From positions 1 through 64,000 of the forward strand of contig JALSJQ010000008.1 of assembly GCA_026989275.1 (NCBI GenBank): a DNA stretch of 64,000 nt. Reading direction: 5' to 3'. The position numbers were made by a program, and so were the translations under genes. This DNA comes from Albidovulum sp. Its GTDB lineage: Bacteria; Pseudomonadota; Alphaproteobacteria; Rhodobacterales; Rhodobacteraceae. The notes under the pieces were generated by a model. It did not search any database and had not been told where the DNA came from. It worked only from the letters and a program-made list of their open reading frames with translations. This document shows, in pieces, positions 16,335 through 25,499 of this stretch. The number at the start of each line of letters is the position of its first letter. Position 1 is the stretch's first letter.

Positions 16335-17212
16335 GCGGCAAGGCCGGCGAGATCGCCGCCGCCACGGCGGATCTCTCTTTGGGGGAGATGGCCGAAGCCG
16401 ATCTGCCCCCCATCCTGCGTGGTGCACCCGCTTCGGGCAGCTTCCGCAAGCTGCGCAAGCGGCTCGTTCGGCAGGTGCGGGAAGCGATCGAAACCTATGC
16501 GATGGTCGAGCCCGGGGCGAAATGGCTCGTCTGCCTCTCGGGCGGCAAGGACAGCTACACGCTCCTGGCCATTCTCACCGAACTCAAGTGGCGCGGCCTT
16601 CTGCCGGTCGAGCTTCTGGCCTGCAATCTCGATCAGGGCCAACCCGGCTTTCCGGCGACGGTGCTGCCCGAATTCCTCGAACGGATGGCAATTCCCCATC
16701 GCATCGAGTATCAGGACACCTATTCCATCGTCACCGACAAGATCCCCCAGGGGCGCACCTATTGCGCTCTCTGCTCGCGACTCCGGCGCGGCCATCTCTA
16801 CCGCATCGCCCGCGAAGAGGGCTGCACGGCGGTGGTGCTCGGCCATCATCGCGACGACATTCTCGAAACCTTCTTCCTCAACCTCTTTCATGGCGGACGT
16901 CTGGCAACCATGCCGCCGAAGCTGCTCAACGAGGAAGGCGATCTTCATGTGCTGCGTCCGCTGGCCTTCGTCGCCGAGGCCGATTGCGACCGCTATGCCC
17001 GGGCGATGAACTTCCCGATCATTCCCTGCGATCTCTGCGGCAGTCAGGACAACCTCCAGCGCATGGCGATCAAGCGGATGCTGGACGAGTGGGAGCGCCG
17101 TGCGCCGGGCCGGCGGCAGGTGATGTTCCGGGCGCTGATGAACGCGCGTCCCTCGCATCTGCCGGATCCGCGCCTCTTCGACTTCGCCGCTCTTGTGCGG
17201 CGGGAGTCCTGA
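16331..17212 (+). CDS. ttcA: tRNA 2-thiocytidine(32) synthetase
   Basis: TtcA makes 2-thiocytidine at position 32 of certain tRNAs using ATP and an iron-sulfur cluster. The 293-residue product has the PP-loop SGGKDS (res 70-75) and the two CxxC pairs of the family: CALC (145-148) and CDLC (233-236), plus [10 protein letters not shown]. The start ATG overlaps yidD by 4 bases. Last gene of the rpmH-rnpA-yidD-ttcA unit. Confidence 0.93.
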   Translation: MSGKAGEIAAATADLSLGEMAEADLPPILRGAPASGSFRKLRKRLVRQVREAIETYAMVEPGAKWLVCLSGGKDSYTLLAILTELKWRGLLPVELLACNLDQGQPGFPATVLPEFLERMAIPHRIEYQDTYSIVTDKIPQGRTYCALCSRLRRGHLYRIAREEGCTAVVLGHHRDDILETFFLNLFHGGRLATMPPKLLNEEGDLHVLRPLAFVAEADCDRYARAMNFPIIPCDLCGSQDNLQRMAIKRMLDEWERRAPGRRQVMFRALMNARPSHLPDPRLFDFAALVRRES

Positions 17213-17355
17213 AGCACGGGCGGCCCCCGTCGCGCCTCGTGTTCCGAGGCTTTTGAAGAAAATTCTCCGAAGAAATCCGGTTCTGCCGCAATGCGTTAAG
17301 GATTGGGGAAGGTTTCGGCGTCATTCTTGCGGAAAAGAACGCATGGGAGAGCGCC

Positions 17356-18903
17356 TTGGCCCTGTCCGACCGATCCACGGTTTCCGACCGTCCGAAACGT
17401 CTGCCCCTTCCCGAGGCACGCACCGCTCTGGCCTTCCTGCCGCTCCTCGTCGTGCTCGGCTGGTGGAGCCGGATCGACGCCGTCCAGATGGTCGCCAGCA
17501 CCCTCCTGCCCTCCCTTCTGGCCTGGCATGTGCTCTGGCAGGAGCGGGGCGCGGCCCCGCTCGAACGGCGAGGGAAGGGCGTGGTACCATCCGTTCTCGG
17601 ACGCGACGAGTTCATCGCCCGGCTCGACCGGTTCCTCGCGGTGCGCCGTCGCCGCGGCTGGGCGACGGCGGCGTTCTGCCTCGGCGTGGTCGATTACGCC
17701 CGTTTGCGCCGCACTCATGGCAGCGCTCATGCGGAGATGCTGGTCGCCGCTGCGGCCGAGCGGGTCCGTGGCCTCGTGCGCCGCGAGGATCTCGTCACCC
17801 TTCACGAGGCGGGCATGATTCTCGTCGCCCTTGCGCCGCGCCCGGAGCTCGATCGCGGGATGGCCGGTGCGATCGCCGCGCGGCTGGGAAAGGGGTTTCG
17901 TGCGCCGCTCGATGTCGATGGGGAGAAGGTTCACGCCAATGTCGCCGTCGGCTACTGTCTTTCGGCGCAGGCGCCGGCGGACAATGCCCGTTCTCTCATC
18001 GAGGCCGCCGAGATCGCCATGCAGGAAGCCCGCGCCGCCCAGGCGGACGAGGCGCGGCATTTCACCAGCCGCATGCAGCAGCGCGTTCGCGCGCGCGAGG
18101 CGCTGGCTGCCGAGCTTGGCGAAGCCTTCGTCCGGGGCGAGATCGTCACCCATTTCCAGCCGCAGCTCTCCATGGACGACGGCTCCGTGGCCGGGTTCGA
18201 GGCGCTCGTGCGCTGGGAGCACCCCGAGAAGGGGCTCCTCTCTCCCGGCGCGTTCCTCGACCTCGTGCACGAGACGGGCCGGAGCGACCGGCTGGCCCGC
18301 ACCGTGCTGGCCCAGGCGCTCGAGGCCATGCGCAACTGGCAGCGCGCAGGTTTCGACGTGCCCACGGTCGGCATCAACTTCTCGACCGAACAGTTGCAGG
18401 ATCCGCGGCTTCTCGAGCACATCAAATGGGAGGTGGACCGGCACGATCTCGCGCCCCGACGTGTCGCCATCGAGGTGCTCGAGACGGTGCTGTGCACGAC
18501 CGATGACGACATTCTCGCCCGCAACCTGCGAGCGCTGCGCGAGGCCGGTTTCACCATCGATCTCGACGATTTCGGCACCGGCCATGCCGCCATCGCCAAT
18601 ATCCGCCGCTTTCGGGTCAACCGCATCAAGATCGACCGCGGCTTCATACGCGGTATTGACCGGGACGAAGGGCAGCGCATGCTGGTCGAGGCGATGATCC
18701 GCATGGCCGAGAGCCTCGGTGTCGAGGCGCTGGCCGAGGGGGTCGAGACGCCGGGGGAAATGTCGATCGTCGCCCAGCTAGGATGTCGCGTCGTCCAGGG
18801 GTATGCCGTCGCCCGCCCCATGCCCTTCCGCGAAACCCTCCGATGGCTCGCCGGGCAAGCCGCCGAGGCGAAGCCGCCGGTCATCGGGCGGCGCTCTTCC
18901 TGA
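17356..18903 (+). CDS. Cyclic-di-GMP phosphodiesterase (degenerate GGDEF plus EAL)
   Basis: 515-residue protein. An N-terminal hydrophobic stretch (about res 24-61) probably anchors it. The middle domain aligns with GGDEF but the signature is replaced by LHEAGM, so it should not make c-di-GMP. The C-terminal EAL domain is intact: FEALVRW, NFSTEQL, EVLETV, LDDFGTGHA, KIDRGFI, EGVET and GCRVVQGYAVARPMP carry the metal and catalytic residues, predicting hydrolysis of c-di-GMP to pGpG. The most likely start is TTG at 17356, six bases after GGGAGA; no upstream in-frame ATG exists. Target process not shown by context. Confidence 0.88.
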   Translation: MALSDRSTVSDRPKRLPLPEARTALAFLPLLVVLGWWSRIDAVQMVASTLLPSLLAWHVLWQERGAAPLERRGKGVVPSVLGRDEFIARLDRFLAVRRRRGWATAAFCLGVVDYARLRRTHGSAHAEMLVAAAAERVRGLVRREDLVTLHEAGMILVALAPRPELDRGMAGAIAARLGKGFRAPLDVDGEKVHANVAVGYCLSAQAPADNARSLIEAAEIAMQEARAAQADEARHFTSRMQQRVRAREALAAELGEAFVRGEIVTHFQPQLSMDDGSVAGFEALVRWEHPEKGLLSPGAFLDLVHETGRSDRLARTVLAQALEAMRNWQRAGFDVPTVGINFSTEQLQDPRLLEHIKWEVDRHDLAPRRVAIEVLETVLCTTDDDILARNLRALREAGFTIDLDDFGTGHAAIANIRRFRVNRIKIDRGFIRGIDRDEGQRMLVEAMIRMAESLGVEALAEGVETPGEMSIVAQLGCRVVQGYAVARPMPFRETLRWLAGQAAEAKPPVIGRRSS

Positions 18904-19517
18904 CGGGGCGCATGAACATGTTGCCGCCGTCGCAGGAGTCGCGAGCAGGTGTCGCCGGCCACGGGAGACCGGACCCGTCGAACAGGGGTCCGCCGCCGGC
19001 AGCCGAAGCCCGGACAGCCGAAGCCCGGAAGGGAGTCCTGCCCGGCTTTCATGTGCGCGGAGGGGTGGCCTCGAATATCGGCGCATGCGGCTCGGCACAC
19101 AGGACAGACGAAGGCGCCGCAATGCCGTAACAGGGTTTTGCGACAGGGTCTTCGGACAGCCGCCGGGAACAAGCCGTTGCTCCAGGGAAGCACTGGCGCA
19201 TGCGCGGAAGCCCTTGCCATGCGCGCCAGCGAGTGACCGCCTTCCGGGCCCCCCTGTCAGGGCCTCGGCTGCCGTGGGCCGGGTGGCGGATTGCGTCTTC
19301 CGACGTTCCCGCATGTCCCCTCCCATGACGCCTTCCCGCATGTGGCCCGGCCTGCGAGCGAAAGATCCGTCGCCCTCCGCATCTGGATGTCGTCATTCGG
19401 GCCGCGCTTCCCGGTCCGGCGGCTCCCCCGTTCCCCGCATGGGAACTTCGCCGTTTCGACGGCGCCATGCGCTACGAGTGGGTGCCGATCATCGTCTGCA
19501 GGTCGGGGTCCGTCCCG
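18904..19517. other. 614-base convergent intergenic region
   Basis: Between the EAL gene and prephenate dehydratase. Open frames here have no recognisable family sequence or ribosome site. It contains a 15-bp unit (CAGCCGAAGCCCGGA) repeated exactly in tandem at 19000-19029. Nothing else is seen. Confidence 0.55.
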
Positions 19518-20414
19518 TCATGCGCCCGCCTTTCCGACCTTGCGCCTTTCGGCCGCGGCCGGGTAGGTGCCGAGAATGTCGAGATGGGAGGAGAAGTAGT
19601 CCAGCTCTTCGAGGGCGCGGGCGACCGCCGGATCTTCCGGGTGCCCCTCGATCTCGGCGAAGAACTGGGTAGCGTGGAACGAGCCGCCGAGCATGTAGCT
19701 CTCGAGCTTGACCATGTTGACGCCATTGGTGGCGAACCCGCCGAGTGCCTTGTAGAGCGCCGCCGGAATGTTGCGCACCCGGAAGACGAAGGCGGTCATC
19801 ATTCCGTGGTCGCCGCGACGGCAGAAATCGGCCTCTCGGGCCATGATCAGGAAACGGGTGGTGTTGTTGTCGTGATCCTCGACATGGCGGGCGAGGATCT
19901 CCAGCCCGTGGATCTCGGCGGCAAGAGCCGATGCGAGCGCCGCCTTCGCCGGATCGCCGAGTTCGGCGACATGGCGCGCGGAGCCGGCCGTGTCGGCCCA
20001 GCTGCGGGCCCGGAGGCCGTGAGTGCGGAGGAAGGCGCGGCACTGGCCGAGAAGAACGGTGTGGCTGAACGCTTCCTCGACCCTGTCGAGCGAGCTCCCG
20101 GGTACCGCGAGGAGATTGATATGGACCCGAACGAAGGCCTCATCGACGATCCTGAGCCCCGATTCGGGCAGCAGGTGGTGGATGTCGGCAACCCGGCCGT
20201 AGGTGGAGTTCTCCACCGGGAGCATCGCAAGATCGGCCCGCCCCTCCTGCACCGCATCGACCACATCCTCGAAGGTGCGGCAGGGCAGGGGGGTGTGGTC
20301 GGGCCGGGCTTTGAGGCAGGCTTCGTGCGAATAGGCTCCCGGCTCCCCCTGGAAGGCGATGCGCCGCGTTCGCGCTTCGCTCCTCTCCTGTCCGGCTGGC
20401 TGTCCGTTCGTCAT
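19518..20414 (-). CDS. pheA: Prephenate dehydratase
   Basis: Converts prephenate to phenylpyruvate in phenylalanine synthesis. The 298-residue product has the prephenate dehydratase domain (IAFQGEPGAYSHEAC, LPVENSTYGRVADIHHLL, NTTRFLIM with the catalytic Thr-Arg-Phe) and a C-terminal ACT domain (NGVNMVKLESYMLGGSFHAT-type sequence) for feedback by phenylalanine. There is no chorismate mutase domain, as in the alphaproteobacterial type. Start at 20414 with GGAGTGGGG upstream. Confidence 0.93.
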   Translation of the reverse strand: MTNGQPAGQERSEARTRRIAFQGEPGAYSHEACLKARPDHTPLPCRTFEDVVDAVQEGRADLAMLPVENSTYGRVADIHHLLPESGLRIVDEAFVRVHINLLAVPGSSLDRVEEAFSHTVLLGQCRAFLRTHGLRARSWADTAGSARHVAELGDPAKAALASALAAEIHGLEILARHVEDHDNNTTRFLIMAREADFCRRGDHGMMTAFVFRVRNIPAALYKALGGFATNGVNMVKLESYMLGGSFHATQFFAEIEGHPEDPAVARALEELDYFSSHLDILGTYPAAAERRKVGKAGA

Positions 20415-20800
20415 GGCCCCACTCCCGATCCGCCGCGCCGGCCTGGGCGCGAGCCGTGCCGCACTCAATAGCGGTCTGCCGGCCGAAGGGAAAGCCCGGC
20501 CCCGCCTGTCGGGCCTGCCAGGGCGTGTCTTCGCATCGGGCCGCATGAGAGCGGCAGAACGATGCCCGCCGAACCTGTCCTTCCATTCGGTATCGCCTGG
20601 GCTTTCCCGACCATCGCCGGATGATGTTTGTTCCTGGAGACCTACGGAAACCCCATGATTTGGCCGGGATGTCCGTTTGATTGGCGGCCTTGGCGGCCTT
20701 CGGTCCTGGAACCGTCCGCTTTTCAGGTTTGACAAGCAGAAATTTTGCCCCATTTTGCCTCGATCAGGCGCACTTCCCTTCTCGAGCCAGCGCCAGCGCT
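20415..20800. other. Region upstream of prephenate dehydratase, no gene seen
   Basis: 386 bases between the pheA start and the first transposase relic. It must hold the pheA promoter. The right part (about 20660-20800) is lower in GC than its surroundings and may belong to the decayed insertion sequence that follows. Confidence 0.45.
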
Positions 20801-21013
20801 TCATGTTGCGGGCCATGCTGGCGCGCGCCATTCGAGGGCCGAGTGCGGGCGGTTTTCGTTTTGGTTCTCGATCCGGCCTCCAATCAACTCGGGAACGGCT
20901 CGCGCATCGGGCAGCGGGCCCAACTGGACGTAATCGCGCTTGAACGTATGCACGAAGACCTCGGCCATGCCGTTGGATTGCGGGCTTCGGAGGGGGAAGC
21001 ACGGTTTCAGCCT
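20801..21013 (-). pseudogene. Relic of an IS3-family transposase OrfB (C-terminal part)
   Basis: Reading on the minus strand from 21013 gives LKPCFPLRSPQSNGMAE, then VFVHTFKRDYVQLGPLPDA, then ENQNENRPHSALEWRAP before a stop at 20801. These are the last integrase-core blocks of an IS3-family OrfB (compare SPQSNGMAEAFVKTFKRDY and NENHPHS). An in-frame TGA lies directly upstream, and the N-terminal two thirds are missing. Unrelated in detail to the other two transposase genes in this window, so it is an older insertion. Confidence 0.75.
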
Positions 21014-21092
21014 TCAGCCTCGTCAGTGCCCACGCACGTGGTGTAATTTCTGCGCCGTCGCTGGTGCAGTTCCCGGGTGGCCATCGAGGTGT

Positions 21093-21259
21093 ATGGTCGG
21101 GTGGAGTTTCAGAGATTCGAGCACGAACCACACGGAGACCCCGAGCCCCGGGACCAACATCGACCTTTCCGAACTTCAGGCCAAGCAGGACGGTGGCGAT
21201 TTCCTTCGCGCCGTTGCCGAGGCCGTGCTGCAGCTTCTGATGGAGGCCGACGTCGTCGG
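21093..21259 (+). pseudogene. N-terminal fragment of an IS256-family transposase
   Basis: The frame from ATG at 21093 reaches DLSELQAKQDGGDFLRAVAE then AVLQLLMEADVVG, which matches the N-terminus of Mutator/IS256-type transposases (typically GDFLRTVAEAVLQ.IMEADV.GLIGAG). The match stops at 21259, where the left end of an IS3 element begins. The rest of the IS256 gene is not found on the other side of that element. Confidence 0.7.
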
Positions 21260-21325
21260 TGACCTTTCCCCCGCCAACGCCCGCATTTTGAAGTGGAGTC
21301 TGCCCGGTTGGGAAGGGGCAAACGA

Positions 21326-21610
21326 ATGCGAAAGAGCCGTTTCACGGAGGCGCAGATCATTGCGATGATCCAGGAACAGGAGGCCGGCATGCCGACGGCG
21401 GAGGTTTGTCGCCGGCATGGGCCGAGCCCGGCGCCGTTCTGCAAATGCAAGTCCGGGCATGGCAGCATGGGGCTTTCGGCCGTGAAGCGTCTGAAGATGC
21501 TGGAGGATGAAAACGCCGAGCTGGAGCGCCTGCTTGCCGACGCGATGCTGGCGGGCGCGGTCCCGAAGGATCTTCCGGGAAAGAACCGGCGGCCTGAGCG
21601 CGCGGCGTGA
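21326..21610 (+). CDS. IS3-family transposase OrfA
   Basis: 94-residue helix-turn-helix protein, MRKSRFTEAQIIAMIQEQEA to the leucine-zipper-like ERLLADAMLAGAVPKDL. This is the standard OrfA of IS3 elements, which binds the ends and is fused to OrfB by -1 frameshifting. One oddity is HGPSPAPFCKCKSGHG, where homologues read HGISPATFYKWKAKYG. Start taken at the inner ATG (21326), which matches the family. Confidence 0.85.
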   Translation: MRKSRFTEAQIIAMIQEQEAGMPTAEVCRRHGPSPAPFCKCKSGHGSMGLSAVKRLKMLEDENAELERLLADAMLAGAVPKDLPGKNRRPERAA

Positions 21611-22486
21611 TGCAGCGCTGCGGGCGATGCGGGATCATGGCGTCTCGCAGCGCCGGGCCTGCAGGCTGGTCGGTGTCGATCCCAAGACGGTTCGGCGCGA
21701 ACGCCCGCCGGACCATCCGGAGATCCGCGAAGCGATGAAGCGGATCGCGGGCAAGCGCCACCGTTCCGGTTGTCGGCGGATCGGCGTGTTGCTCGAACGC
21801 AAGGAGCCCCATGAACCACGAGAAGCTCCATCGCCTGTATCGTGAAGAAGGGTTGTCGATGAAACGGCGGCGCGGGCGAGGGGCGCGCCGGATGCTCGAG
21901 GACGCCGATGCCCGAGGCGATCAGGCCGAACCAGCGATGGAGCCTGGACTTTGTCTCCGACACGTTCGGTGCTTCGCGTCGGTTCCGCATCCCGGCGGTG
22001 ATCGACGATTGCTGTCGCGAGAACCTCTGCCTGGTTGCCGACACCAGCATCTCGGGCGCGCGTGTGGCGCGCGAGCTTGATGCGCTTGTCCGCCTCCATG
22101 GCAAGCCCGAATGCATCGTTTCCGACAACGGGACCGAGTTCACCAGTCGGGCCATCCTGAAATGGGCGGACGACAATAACGTCGACTGGCATTACATCGA
22201 TCCTGGCAAGCCTCAGCAAAATGCCTTCATCGAGTCGTTCAATGGCAGCCTGCGTGACGAGCTTCTGAACGAGGAGCTGTTCGACACTCTCGATGACGCC
22301 CGCCGGAAACCGGCCCTGTGGCGCCATGACTGCAACAACGTCGGGCCCCACTCGTCACCGGGAACCAGACGCCGGCCCAGGCGCGCCGGACGCTCGAACG
22401 CCCCGAAGGGCCCGCGCCCGGCGCGCTTGCCCGAACCGAAACCGCAGATCATGAAAGCCAGACCCGCAGACTCTCGTCATGAATGA
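21507..22486 (+). pseudogene. IS3-family transposase OrfB, broken by frameshifts
   Basis: OrfB sequence is spread over all three frames. DAALRAMRDHGVSQRRACRL to GVLLERKE lies in one frame, [21 protein letters not shown] in the next, and [17 protein letters not shown] to [11 protein letters not shown] in the third, with a further shift near 22350 before [17 protein letters not shown]. The DDE residues ([18 protein letters not shown]) survive. At least three indels, so a pseudogene. Confidence 0.85.
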
Positions 22487-22761
22487 GGGACCATTGGGGA
22501 ACCATTGGGGGGCAGGTCAGGCGGTATATGACTCCACCCATGCCGTGCCCCCGCGCCGCGAGCCGGCCTCGGGCCGCCCGGTCGAGGGCTGGCCCCGCCT
22601 GCCTTGTCCGGGCCGTTCATGCGGCAGGGAGTGCAGCGGGCGCAGGGGGAAGGTGGCGTTCGGGCAAGCGGCATCCGGGAAGGCCGTGCTCGTCTGCGGC
22701 GCAGCGTCCGACGACGATCGAGGGCGACCGACAGGTTTGCTCCCCGGCGGAACGCGCCTTC

Positions 22762-23550
22762 TCAGAGGTTCTCGGGCTGGGGCATGCCGAGGATGTGATA
22801 GCCGCCATCGACATGGACGATCTCGCCCGTGGTGCAGGCGCCGTAGTCGGAGGCGAGCCACGCGGCCGTGCCCCCCACCGCCTCGAGCGTGGCATTGGTC
22901 CGAAGGGGAGCGTTGGCCTCGGTGGTGCGGTAGGTCTTGCGGGCGCCACCGATGGCGGCACCGGCGAGTGTGCGCATCGGGCCCGGGCTGATGGCGTTCA
23001 CCCGGATGCCCTCGGGGCCGAGGTCGTTGGCGAGATAGCGCACGGTACTCTCGAGCGCCGCCTTGGCCACGCCCATCACGTTGTAGTTCGGGAAGATCCG
23101 TCGTGCGCCCTGGAAGGTGAGGGTGAGAATGGTGCCGCCCTCGGTCATCATGGGCCGGGCGCGGCGGGCGAGGTCGATCAGCGAATAGCAGGAAATCTCG
23201 AGTGAACGGCCGAAATTCTCGCGCGTGGTGCTGACGAAGCGGCCGTTGAGTTCCGCCTTGTCGGAATAGGCGATGGCGTGCACGAGGATGTCGAGCCGAT
23301 CCCACAGCTCCCCGAGCCGTGCGAAGACCCGGTCGAGAGACGCGTCGTCGGTCACGTCGGCATCGCCCACCACATGGCCGCCGAGGCTTTCGGCCAGGGG
23401 GATGACGCGCTTTCCGAAGGCCTCGCCCTGATAGGTGAAGGCGAGCTCCGCTCCTTCGGCCTTCATGGCCCGGGCGATGCCCCAGGCGATCGACTTGTCG
23501 TTGGCGACGCCCATGATGAGGGCGCGCTTGCCCTTGAGAAGATCCGCCAT
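22762..23550 (-). CDS. fabI: Enoyl-[acyl-carrier-protein] reductase (NADH)
   Basis: FabI carries out the last reduction of each fatty-acid elongation cycle. The 262-residue product begins MADLLKGKRALIMGVANDKS and has Tyr156 and Lys163 in YNVMGVAK (the Y-x6-K active site) and the ITGEIVHVDGG-like C-terminus (TTGEIVHVDGGYHILG). The loop equivalent to E. coli HSIGF reads HAIAY, so Ala replaces Gly93. It lies 4 bases behind fabB in the fabA-fabB-fabI operon. Confidence 0.96.
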   Translation of the reverse strand: MADLLKGKRALIMGVANDKSIAWGIARAMKAEGAELAFTYQGEAFGKRVIPLAESLGGHVVGDADVTDDASLDRVFARLGELWDRLDILVHAIAYSDKAELNGRFVSTTRENFGRSLEISCYSLIDLARRARPMMTEGGTILTLTFQGARRIFPNYNVMGVAKAALESTVRYLANDLGPEGIRVNAISPGPMRTLAGAAIGGARKTYRTTEANAPLRTNATLEAVGGTAAWLASDYGACTTGEIVHVDGGYHILGMPQPENL

Positions 23551-23554
23551 CGGC

Positions 23555-24784
23555 TCACCCGCGATACTTGCTGATGGCCAGGGTGGCGTTGGTGCCGCCG
23601 AAGCCGAAGGAGTTGGAGAGGATGGTGTCGTGCTCGACATCGTCGCGCCGCTCGGTGACGATCTCCTCGGGGTGGATCGCCGGGTCGAGATCGAACACGT
23701 TGGCCGAAGCGGCGATGAAGTCGTGCTCCATCATCAGGAGTGAATAGATGGTCTCCTGCACGCCGGTGGCTCCGAGCGAATGGCCGGTGAGCGACTTGGT
23801 GGAAGAGACGGGCGGCGTGCTGCCTTCGCCGAAGACCTCGCGAATGGCCTCGATCTCCTTGATGTCGCCGACCGGGGTCGAGGTGCCGTGGGCGTTGATG
23901 TAGGTGACCTTGCGGTCGGGCGCGAGGGTCGAGAGGGCGAGTTTCATCGAGCGCACCCCGCCTTCGCCCGAGGGGGCGACCATGTCGTGGCCGTCCGAGG
24001 TGGCGCCGTAACCGGTGACCTCGGCATAGATCTTCGCGCCGCGGGCGAGGGCGTGCTCCAGCTCCTCGAGCACGACGACGCCGGCGCCGCCGGCGATCAC
24101 GAAGCCGTCGCGGTCCTTGTCGAAGGGCCGCGAGGCGTGCTCGGGCGTGTCGTTGTATTTCGAGCTCATCGCGCCCATGGCGTCGAACAGGCAGGAGAGC
24201 GTCCAGTCCACTTCCTCGCCGCCGCCGGCGAAGACGATGTCCTGCTTACCCCACTGGATGAGTTCGGTGCCGTTGCCGATGCAGTGGGCCGAGGTCGAAC
24301 AGGCCGAGGTGATCGAGTAGTTGACGCCCTTGATGCCGAAGGGAGTGGCGAGGCAGGCCGAGTTGGTCGAGCTCATGCAGCGGGTGACCATGAAGGGGCC
24401 CATGCGCCTGGGGCTGCCCTTCTCCATCACGATGCGGTGGGCGTTGTAGAAATTCGAGGTCGAGGGGCCGCCGGAACCCATCACGAGGCCGGTGCGTTCG
24501 TTCGACACCTCGTTCTTCTCGAGGCCGCTGTCGGCAATGGCCTGCTCCATGGCGAGGTAGTTGTAGGCCGCGCCCGGCCCCATGAAGCGCATCTGGCGCT
24601 TGTCGATATGCTCGGCGGGGTCGATATCGGGCTTGCCGTGGACCCGGCTGCGGAAGCCGTGCTCGGCATATTCGGGGGCGAAGGTGATCCCCGAGCGGCC
24701 TTCGCGCAGGCTCTCGAGCACCTCCTCCTTGTTGTTGCCGATGCAGGAGATGATCCCGATCCCGGTAATGACGACGCGGCGCAT
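23555..24784 (-). CDS. fabB: 3-oxoacyl-[acyl-carrier-protein] synthase I
   Basis: FabB elongates acyl-ACP and is needed for unsaturated fatty acids together with FabA. The 409-residue product has the Cys-His-His active site: SACSTSAHC (Cys162), [11 protein letters not shown] (His299) and SLTGHSLGA (His335), and the C-terminal [17 protein letters not shown] upstream supports the start. Middle gene of fabA-fabB-fabI. Confidence 0.96.
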   Translation of the reverse strand: MRRVVITGIGIISCIGNNKEEVLESLREGRSGITFAPEYAEHGFRSRVHGKPDIDPAEHIDKRQMRFMGPGAAYNYLAMEQAIADSGLEKNEVSNERTGLVMGSGGPSTSNFYNAHRIVMEKGSPRRMGPFMVTRCMSSTNSACLATPFGIKGVNYSITSACSTSAHCIGNGTELIQWGKQDIVFAGGGEEVDWTLSCLFDAMGAMSSKYNDTPEHASRPFDKDRDGFVIAGGAGVVVLEELEHALARGAKIYAEVTGYGATSDGHDMVAPSGEGGVRSMKLALSTLAPDRKVTYINAHGTSTPVGDIKEIEAIREVFGEGSTPPVSSTKSLTGHSLGATGVQETIYSLLMMEHDFIAASANVFDLDPAIHPEEIVTERRDDVEHDTILSNSFGFGGTNATLAISKYRG

Positions 24785-24805
24785 GGCTGTCTCCTCGCTC
24801 TCCGG

Positions 24806-25312
24806 TCAGCTGCTGAAGAGGCCGACCCTGAGGTCCTTCGCGGTGTAGATTTCCTCGCCATCGGCCAGCATCCGGCCGTTGGCGATGCCGAGCTTGAGCT
24901 TGCGGTCGATGACGCGGGTGAAATCGACCAGATAGATTACCTTCTTCGTTTCGGGGGTGACCATGCCGGTGAACTTGACCTCGCCGACCCCGAGCGCCCG
25001 GCCGCGGCCGGTCATGCCGCGCCAGCCGAGATTGAAGCCGGTGAGCTGCCACAGCGCATCGAGCCCGAGGCAGCCGGGCATCACCGGATCGCCGGGAAAG
25101 TGGCACGCGAAGAACCACAGCTCGGGGGTGATGTCGAGTTCGGCCACCACATGCCCCTTGCCGTGTGCGCCGCCATCGGCCGAGATCTCGGTGATCCGGT
25201 CCATCATGAGCATCGGCGGCTCGGGCAGCTGCGGATTGCCGGGGCCGAAGAGCTCGCCCCGGGCGCAACGCAGGAGGTCTTCCTTGTCGAAGGAGGTCGG
25301 CAGGTCGGTCAT
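24806..25312 (-). CDS. fabA: 3-hydroxydecanoyl-ACP dehydratase/isomerase
   Basis: FabA dehydrates 3-hydroxydecanoyl-ACP and isomerises the trans-2 product to cis-3, the branch point to unsaturated fatty acids. The 168-residue product has catalytic His71 and Asp85 in [20 protein letters not shown]. The start at 25312 ([14 protein letters not shown]) follows GAGGAGC; an open frame back to 25618 runs across the irr promoter and gene and is a shadow. First gene of the operon, divergent from irr. Confidence 0.96.
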   Translation of the reverse strand: MTDLPTSFDKEDLLRCARGELFGPGNPQLPEPPMLMMDRITEISADGGAHGKGHVVAELDITPELWFFACHFPGDPVMPGCLGLDALWQLTGFNLGWRGMTGRGRALGVGEVKFTGMVTPETKKVIYLVDFTRVIDRKLKLGIANGRMLADGEEIYTAKDLRVGLFSS

Positions 25313-25442
25313 CGCGTGCTCCTCATGGGGCCCTCGGCTTGCGATGGGGCGGAGGGCGGCGGCGTTTCCAGCTCCTCTATCACCCGCTTCGCCGCGGGGG
25401 CAATAGCCGCAACGCCCGGTCCCGTGACCGAAGCGGGCGAAT

Positions 25443-25472
25443 TTGATCCTTTCGCTCCGATTGCCTATCATG
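25443..25472 (+). promoter_or_regulatory. Probable irr promoter
   Basis: TTGATC at 25443-25448, 18-base spacer, TATCAT at 25467-25472. Transcription would start near 25479, which excludes the ATGs at 25470 and 25479 and favours translation from 25500. The same 187-base gap must also hold the fabA promoter. Confidence 0.5.
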
Positions 25473-25499
25473 GCCGCCATGCGCAGGGAAGACGACATC

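Larger units (their letters stand above)
21260..22519 (+). mobile_element. IS3-family insertion sequence, 1260 bp, decayed
   Basis: Contains overlapping OrfA and OrfB reading frames in the usual IS3 order. Proposed ends are TGACCTTTCCCCC at 21260 and GGGGGGCAGGTCA ending at 22519; the two match as inverted repeats at 11 of 13 positions. No target-site duplication is visible, and the flanks do not rejoin, so a deletion or rearrangement followed insertion. OrfB has at least three frameshifts, so it cannot transpose by itself. Confidence 0.75.
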
